Part shown: one piece after another, positions 56,663-64,000 of the stretch
How positions within the stretch are numbered: the stretch's first letter is position 1
Layout of the letters: each line of letters starts with the position of its first letter
From: Cepaea nemoralis
Taxonomy: Eukaryota; Mollusca; Gastropoda; Stylommatophora; Helicidae
Assembly: GCA_014155875.1 (NCBI GenBank)
Contig: JACEFZ010027105.1
Location: 156,473 to 220,472 of the forward strand
Reading direction: 5' to 3'
Length of the DNA stretch: 64,000 nt
The notes under the pieces: model-generated
The model's database searches: none
What the model saw: only the letters and a program-made list of their open reading frames with translations
Told to the model about the DNA's origin: nothing
Position numbers and translations under genes: made by a program

Positions 56663-57986
56663 TAGCCGGTCTCCGTGGCCAAAGACTTGCGAATGCGGTT
56701 CGTGAGCCGCTTACCAGGCGTTCGAAACGCAGCCGCGACCGATTGGTGTAGCGGACCGTGTCGCGTTGCGTTATAACGTGGTGGTATTGGAGCCGGTCGT
56801 TCAGAAAGCAATGGCTAACTACTGAACGTAGAAACTTGCCTAGTACATCTCATCTCATCATGTTCCTCTTGTACCTTGCGGTGTCGAGGTGAAGTATAAA
56901 CTTCGTGAGAGTGCCCGGTTATGGGCTTCGTATATCGACATTCCCATGGATTCTGTTATTCCCTCCGTCCAACTTTTACGTGGTCGGCCTCTTCCTCTGT
57001 TTCCATCTGGTCTGTACATCATTGCTTGTTGTGGCATGCTGTTGACTGGTAGCCTACTTGCATGGCCAAACCATTTGACTTGCTGCTTTCTAATAAAATC
57101 TAGAGCAGCTTTAACCCCCACTTTAGTCCTGATTTCTTCATTTCTGATCTTATCTCTTCTTGATACGTTGAGTATTCTTCTCAGGAACCTCATTTCTGTT
57201 GTTGTGATTTTTCTTTTCTCTTTTTCTGTCATTGTCCAGGTTTGGCATTGGTAGCACAGAGTTGGTAGGAAGATTGTGTTGTAAAGTGCTTTCTTAGTAG
57301 TTATTGATACATGTTTGTTCTTTAGTATTGGTGCCATTTGTCCAATGAGTTGATTTGCCTTATTGCACCTATTTTCGATCTCGTCTTCTGATCTGCCATT
57401 TGATGATATTATACTTCCTAGGTACTTGAAGCTCTTTACTTGTTTCAAGGGATGTTCGTTTAGGTGAATTGTTGCTGTTTGTTCTTCTTTAGTTATAGTC
57501 ATTACCTCTGTTTTGCTTGTGCTAATTTTCATGTTATGTTCCCTACACATTTCGTTTAGACTATTCATGTGGTCTTGTAATTCAGCTTCTGATTTTGCTA
57601 TTAGTGCTTGGTCGTCCGCAAGCAGGAGTTCTCTAATGGTTAGATTTGCAGATGGTTCTTCTTCTGTGTTCTCGTCATGCGGTATTCTTGCTGTCTCTGC
57701 TTGGCTGGTTTCTTTACATATGTTGTCTATACATGTTATGAACAAGAGAGGGGACAGGACACAACCTTGTCGTACTCCAGATCTTATGGTGAAGGGTTCT
57801 GAGTGTCCTCCAGTTGCTCTCACTATGCATTCACTGTTGTTGTATAAACTTCTACATAGGTTTGTTAGATGTGTACTCACTCCATATTGTTTAAGGATTT
57901 CCCATCAATAGTACATCAACAGCAGCTGAAAAATGCTGGTGTTGACTGCAACATCCTGAAATGGATATGCAACATTAAAAAAAAAA
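56663..57986 (+). mobile_element. SINE family 1 split by an RTE
   Basis: Left half 56663-56849 (head, B-box-like gcgttcgaaacgc, core gttcagaaagcaatggctaa, then cttgcctagtacatc). Right half 57909-57986 (tagtacatcaacagcagctg, then catcctgaaatggatatgca and an A-tail). The SINE itself has a likely 7-bp duplication, agtaggg (56656-56662 and 57987-57993). Without the insert it is about 256 bp, matching 37277-37512. Confidence 0.93.
56850..57908 (-). pseudogene. Non-LTR retrotransposon nested in the SINE, 5'-truncated
   Basis: A single open minus-strand frame runs from the 5' truncation (WEILKQYGVSTHLTNLC) to the 3' end. It shows RSGVRQGCVLSPLLFITCID (RT motif B), LLLADDQALIAKSEAELQDH (motif C, with ADD but Leu for the usual Tyr), VKSFKYLGSIISSNGRSEDE, VKWFGHASRLPVNSM and GRGRPRKSWTEGI. 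It ends RGT, TGA, TGA, the stops being inside a TGATGAGATGA tail. The flanking 9-bp duplication is tagtacatc (56841-56849 and 57909-57917). The frame is unbroken for over 340 codons, which with the perfect duplication suggests recent insertion. It lacks the endonuclease and motif A and is not autonomous. It is a different RTE-like lineage from the 5827 copies. Confidence 0.95.
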
Positions 57987-57993
57987 AGTAGGG

Positions 57994-58320
57994 CAGTGGC
58001 TAGCATGCATGCCTGGTGGCCGTGTGTTCGAAGCGTGGCGAAGTAGTCAAGCCGTCGGACTCGGGCTCCGAAGGTTGTGGGTACGATTCCGGGCAGTCCA
58101 CGAGTGCATTTTTTCGGATACTCCTGGAGGTAGTCGCAGGAGCTACGGAGTTCGTGCTTTGTGCGTCGCTTTCCGCGCTGCAGAAAGGGACTGAGCCATA
58201 GGGGATACAAATCCGGTGCAATGAAGTTGACTCGACTTTTAAGCGAAATTGTTTAATTGATCTCGGCTTCCGAAAAGACCTGGTATAAAATGGGTACCAG
58301 AAAATTTCCAGTGACGTAAA
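57994..58320 (+). mobile_element. SINE family 2, copy 1
   Basis: Head tggcgaagtagtcaagccgt and gggtacgattccgggc resemble tRNA A and B boxes. The body tacggagttcgtgctttgtg, then gactgagccatagggga, is shared with 62985-63315 through tacggagttcgtgct-like blocks and aaaatgggtaccagaaaat. A preceding tRNA-like piece (cagtggctagcatgcatgcc, tgttcgaagc) suggests a dimeric head. Confidence 0.8.
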
Positions 58321-58334
58321 TTCGGCTTATGTTA

Positions 58335-58835
58335 TATTTACCCCAGCACTTGTCGAGATCCGATTGATCTATAAAAGTATGGAACTTATATTGACACCAG
58401 CACTTGTCAAGATCCGATTTATCTATAAGAGTATGGAACTTATATTGACCCCAGCACTTGTCGAGATCCGATTGATCTATAAGAGTATGGAACTTATATT
58501 GACCCCAGCACTTGTCGAGATCCGATTGATCTATAAGAGTATGAAACTTTTATTGACCCCAGCACTTGTCGAGATTCGATTGATCTATAAGAGAATTAAA
58601 CTTTTATTGACCCCAGCACTTGTCGAGATCCGATTGATCTATACGAGTATGGAAATTATATTGACCCCCAGCACTTGTCGAGATCCGATTGATCTATAAG
58701 AGTATGAAACTTATATTTACCCCATCACTTGTCGAGATCCGGTTGATCTATAAGAGTATGGAACTTATATTGACCCCGGGAATTGTCGAGATCCGATTGA
58801 ACTATAAGAGTATGGAACAATTTATATATACTTGA
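58335..58835 (+). repeat. 54-bp minisatellite
   Basis: About nine copies of a unit beginning cttgtcgagatccgattgat. Because 54 is 18 codons, a 111-codon open frame with an 18-residue repeat results; not considered a gene. Confidence 0.95.
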
Positions 58836-58859
58836 CTCACATCAAAGCGTGAAAAAAGT

Positions 58860-58912
58860 GTGTGTTTATGAACAGGCTGATAGGCTGGCAGGGAATGCAT
58901 CTCTTGGTGGTA
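58860..58912 (+). pseudogene. Element E scrap (RNase H end), plus strand
   Basis: The sequence reads [15 protein letters not shown] on the plus strand, equivalent to the EQADILAGSAPLCG block at 55995. It is cut by the (TA)n run that follows. Only about 15 codons remain. Confidence 0.6.
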
Positions 58913-58913
<1 letters not shown>

Positions 58914-59008
<95 letters not shown>

Positions 59009-59064
59009 GTGTGTGTGTATGTGTATATGTATGTGTGTGAGTGTGTGTGTGTGTATGTGTGTGA

Positions 59065-59096
<32 letters not shown>

Positions 59097-59098
59097 AG
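58914..59098 (+). repeat. (TA)n then (TG)n microsatellite
   Basis: About 45 TA dinucleotides, then TG/TATG repeats. Confidence 0.97.
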
Positions 59099-59104
59099 TG
59101 ATAA

Positions 59105-60840
<1,736 letters not shown>

Positions 60841-60849
60841 GTTATTTCA

Positions 60850-61265
60850 GTAATGAAAAACAATCCATGGAAGTACAATCCAACTCATATTTATTTCAAA
60901 AACAGGATAAACAAGACAACAGAAGTCTGATAAATAGTCGAATTTAGACGCACAACCCAACACTGGAAATACCCAGACTAGACAGAAAGCGGTGCTAACA
61001 ATGCACAAATATCATCTGAGAATGGCGGATATGCAAATGAGGGCATACGTTTTATGCGAGGACGCCTTAGAGGATTTGTCACACGGACATATGTTTGTGA
61101 CAGATCGGGAAATCTGCTCGGCATGGAGATGTCTTGTGACTCGATATCCCGTCCCATAAACGCGCCAGAAACATGCAAACGTGAGGTGTTCTTGGCAAAT
61201 TCTGCTGTGATGTCGTTTTTCTCCAACGGTTCTAAAATTTTGCAAATGAAACCTCATCATGGGCC
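60850..61265. other. Nothing recognised
   Basis: No family motif; the two overlapping open frames do not resemble known domains. Confidence 0.35.
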
Positions 61266-61269
61266 ATGG

Positions 61270-62505
61270 TGAATAAGCGTGGGCGGTAATGATCCGTCGA
61301 CTCACACGATCACGAGAGTCGTGGATCAGCTCTGTGTTCTTGTCTCGATTATGCCATGTGCCTTAGCCATCCAGATATTTACTTCTCTGCTTTCCCCTTG
61401 TTCTTTTCTCCTCAATTTTGCCAATTGTCACCAAGTTCTCTAGTTTATTTGTTCTCGTATCATGTCTGTCTATGTCTAATTTATCTAATCAGTTTACGCT
61501 TGCTCATTGGTTTTTCATGTTTGTTCATGGTATTCTTTGCATTTTCCTCAGTAACAACATTTCCATTGCTATTAGATATTTTTCAGCTTGTCTATTCATT
61601 GTCCATGCTTCACATCCACACAAAAGTGCAGGTTCTATGTAGCACCTCAACACTCTTTTTCTCGTAGCAATTGGCATCTTTTTATTGGTCAGTATGTTTT
61701 CCATCTAGCAAAAGGCAACCTTCACCATGAGAATTTTTGTTCTAATTTATTCAAGGCACTTCCCATCAAAGGTTATGACTGTTCCGATATAAATGTACGG
61801 TTCACTTGCTTAAGAAGATTTTCTTTCACCCTGTTTGATTGCTTGCTTGTGTTCGTTGGTTTGAGCTCCAACGCGAAGTCTTGTGTGTCGGATGAAGGCA
61901 TCCTGTTATCCAACATCAGTGTGATGTCATACAGGACCTGAGGTTTGCGTGAGTATCCGTTGTCCCATGTCTGGCTTATTGGTGTGCAGACTGGTGGTTT
62001 CTCGCCGTACAGGCAGACACTCTCCGACTTCGGAGGAATCGGCGATCCTACTAACTTTAGCCAGGACCCCGAAGGGACCTGTTGCCCAGAAAGCTCGACG
62101 AGGATGCGTCAATAAGTCTTGGCCAGTATATAACCCTGCCCTGGTGCCTTGGAAACACCTCTGCGTCCCTTCTTTTACCCTTACATTACATTGTGGTATT
62201 TATGTGTTCCTGGTGACAACCATAATCTCTGTCAGTTTAAAATTTAATTCTAACCCTAGTTGCTCACTGTGTGCAACAACCGCATCTACTAAATGGTGCA
62301 TATCATGTTCATTGTCTACATTAAAAACTGTATCATCCACATATCTAATGTCATTGATTTTATGTTCCCCTAGTGATGATTCCTCTCCAATCTTTTAAAT
62401 TTCTAAATTTAAAAAAATATATTCACTGTATATTGAAAAAAGATCTGCAGACATAAATCCCTGTCGCACACTTCTCTTAAAAATGAACTAACACCTTGCC
62501 GCCTT
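61270..62505 (-). pseudogene. RTE reverse transcriptase copy interrupted by a 338-bp insert
   Basis: 61270-61832 carries the C-terminal blocks (equivalents of CETWTM, MQRIPWTDRKTNDQV and EIRRRQ) and 62182-62505 the palm side (degraded YADDT, then SLYSENIF-like codons). The two parts are colinear with 53599-54500 once the insert is excluded. Many stops and indels are present, so it is an old copy. Confidence 0.85.
61833..62170 (-). mobile_element. Unidentified 338-bp insert (SINE-sized)
   Basis: It is flanked by tctttcaccct (61822-61832) and tcttttaccct (62171-62181), an 11-bp duplication with one mismatch. On the minus strand it ends in a GCAAGCAA-like run, as a tailed retroposon would. A 61-codon open frame lies inside but has no known motif. 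No A or B box is obvious. Confidence 0.65.
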
Positions 62506-62509
62506 GACA

Positions 62510-62984
62510 GCCGACAGTTTGTAAAATGGGAGTTACTTGTATAACCCTCTATAGCACAAAGCCTGGGCTGAACTTGAGACTACCTATTGCCCATAGCAAG
62601 ATCGCTCTCTCGTCATGCCTAGTTTACTCCAGAGGAAAGATGACACCAATACAACTGGAACAAGGCAAACTACAGAAACTGTACTACATAACTGTCCGCC
62701 TGTGGAAGCTTCCATCCTAGACCAGTTGCCGACCAAGGTTTATGGCCTAGTCCTCCCTGCCATTTATTCTTTAGATTACATTTCCTCTCACATGGGTAAG
62801 GCTTGTACCCTCCCAAGAGAGCTCCTCCGCCCGAAGCAGTTGATACAATGTGAGGTGTCTGGTTTGGTGAGCGCCGCCCAACATTCGGCGCTAACAGAAA
62901 GCAGATAGTGTCGTCTACTGTCGAAAGTAAACACTAAGTAATGTTAAATACGGCGGAGCGTGACTAGTTGACAGAGGGCTACGC
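62510..62984. other. Nothing recognised
   Basis: Open frames of up to 97 codons on the plus strand carry no known motif. Confidence 0.35.
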
Positions 62985-63315
62985 TGGTAATGTCTCCGCG
63001 GCTGAGCGGTTAAGCCGTCAACATCGCGTTTTAAACGTCGTGGGTTCGTTCCTCGGACTGAGTCTTTCACATCAGGACCATTTTTCCGGACACACACGAA
63101 GGTCATCGCTGGAACTTCGGAGTTCGTGCTTCCTGCGAAGCTTTGGCAAGCAGCTATCTCTCCGTTCTGCTCAGAGAGACTGAGCCAGGTGGGACAAGAC
63201 CTCATGGTCGTGGGTTGGAATTCACAGCGAGATGGATTTTGAAAATTGACCAGGTGACCCAGGTAGACCGATACTAAAATGGATATCAGGAAATGTCTGG
63301 AGTAGTAAACGCCGA
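62985..63315 (+). mobile_element. SINE family 2, copy 2, with clear A and B boxes
   Basis: gcggctgagcggttaagccg (A box about 62998-63010) and gggttcgttcc (B box 63042-63052) have tRNA-like spacing of about 43 bp. The body has cggagttcgtgcttcctgcg, agactgagccaggtgggaca and ctaaaatggatatcaggaaa, matching copy 1 at 57994-58320. Confidence 0.85.
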
Positions 63316-63419
63316 TGGCGTAACCACGAGACGCATCAGTGTGCAATGTTTTATTCAAACATGGGGCAGACCTAATGCCAAATTGGCCTCAATGTGTCTG
63401 AATAGGGTCCTTTACTTTT

Positions 63420-63955
63420 ACTAACCACATACCCGGTATGTCTCAAAGCATGGGAAAGAGACCACAACTTCTAGTTACCACATACCCGGTATGTCTCAAA
63501 GCGTGAGAAATAGACCTCACCTTTTAGTTACCGCCTGCTCAATATGTCTCAAAGCATTGGAAGGAAACCTAAACTTTTTGATACCATATGCTCTATATGT
63601 CTCAAAGCATGGGAAAGAGACCTAAACGTTTACTTACCACCTATTCAATATGTTTCAAAGCATGGGAAATAGACCGTATCTTTTACTTACCACATACCCG
63701 GTATGTCTCAAAGCGTGGGAAAGAGACAGAAACTTTTACTTACCACCTACTCAATATGTTTCAAAGCGTTCTAAAGCTACCTAAAGCTTTAACCCATACC
63801 CAATACTTCTCAAGTTGTGAAAATGAAACCAAACCTTTTAATTACCATATACTCAATACTTTTTCATGTGTGAAAATTAAACCAAACCTTTTAAATACCA
63901 CATACTCAATATGTCTCAAGTTGTGAAAAAATGGTCCTACCCTTGTACTTAAAAC
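63420..63955 (+). repeat. 53-bp minisatellite
   Basis: About ten copies of a unit beginning accacatacccggtatgtct; the 53-bp period is seen at 63424 and 63477. It degrades to the right. Confidence 0.95.
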
Positions 63956-63972
63956 TTCCCATAACATACATT

Positions 63973-64000
63973 AAAAAAAAAAACCCCCCCCCTTTTCCCC
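63973..64000 (+). repeat. Homopolymer A and C run at the window end
   Basis: An A run (63973-63983), then C and T runs. It may be a real low-complexity tract or an assembly edge effect. Confidence 0.6.

Noticed and set aside
58364..58699. 111-codon repeat protein with an 18-residue period
   Set aside because: It mirrors the 54-bp minisatellite; no start context or domain.
62998..63052. Genuine tRNA gene
   Set aside because: A and B boxes are present, but acceptor-stem pairing and a T-run terminator are not, and the sequence continues into a SINE body repeated at 57994-58320.

Overview
This looks like non-bacterial, animal nuclear DNA, most likely from a repeat-rich invertebrate. A mollusc-like genome would fit, but nothing in the window proves the taxon. 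The evidence is the very high density of micro- and minisatellites, many decayed non-LTR retrotransposons of the RTE type, tRNA-derived SINEs with A and B boxes, mariner and hAT remnants, and one apparent spliced exon of a metabotropic glutamate receptor-like gene with a consensus 5' splice site. There are no rRNA genes, CRISPR arrays or operons. Nearly all long open frames are either retrotransposon debris or frames running through tandem repeats.

Layout. 1-5 kb: two G/T-rich minisatellites, each leading into a copy of a short element (family A) whose 3' end seeds a microsatellite, mixed with small RTE fragments. 5.3-7.9 kb: a 23-bp minisatellite, then a 1.6-kb 5'-truncated RTE (minus strand). 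7.9-8.5 kb: mariner derivatives. 9.9-16.1 kb: a ~5.4-kb satellite with a 38-bp monomer (about 143 copies), lying inside an RTE open reading frame and apparently amplified from it. 16.7-29 kb: SINEs, minisatellites, RTE and RNase H-element fragments. 29-32.7 kb: mostly unassigned. 32.7-34.9 kb: two retrotransposon fragments meeting head-on, a SINE, and the receptor exon (33952-34259, minus).

37.5-50.3 kb is the most informative part. One nearly full-length RTE (about 3 kb when its pieces are added up, minus strand) is split into four segments by three later insertions. These are a 4.2-kb LINE with endonuclease, reverse transcriptase and RNase H domains and a perfect 13-bp target-site duplication; an unidentified 1.7-kb insertion with a perfect 9-bp duplication; and an unidentified 3.8-kb insertion with at most a 3-bp duplication. 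Removing the LINE and the 1.7-kb insertion restores the RTE reading phase across both junctions.

51-64 kb: a 24-bp minisatellite holding an hAT 3' end; a 29-bp minisatellite split by an RTE with a 6-bp duplication; a SINE split by another RTE with a 9-bp duplication; two copies of a second SINE family; further RTE copies, one with an unidentified 338-bp insert; and 54-bp and 53-bp minisatellites.

No intact, autonomous element is visible; the RTE and LINE frames carry stops or frameshifts. The shared theme is mobile elements providing the raw material for tandem arrays, and arrays in turn serving as landing sites for elements.
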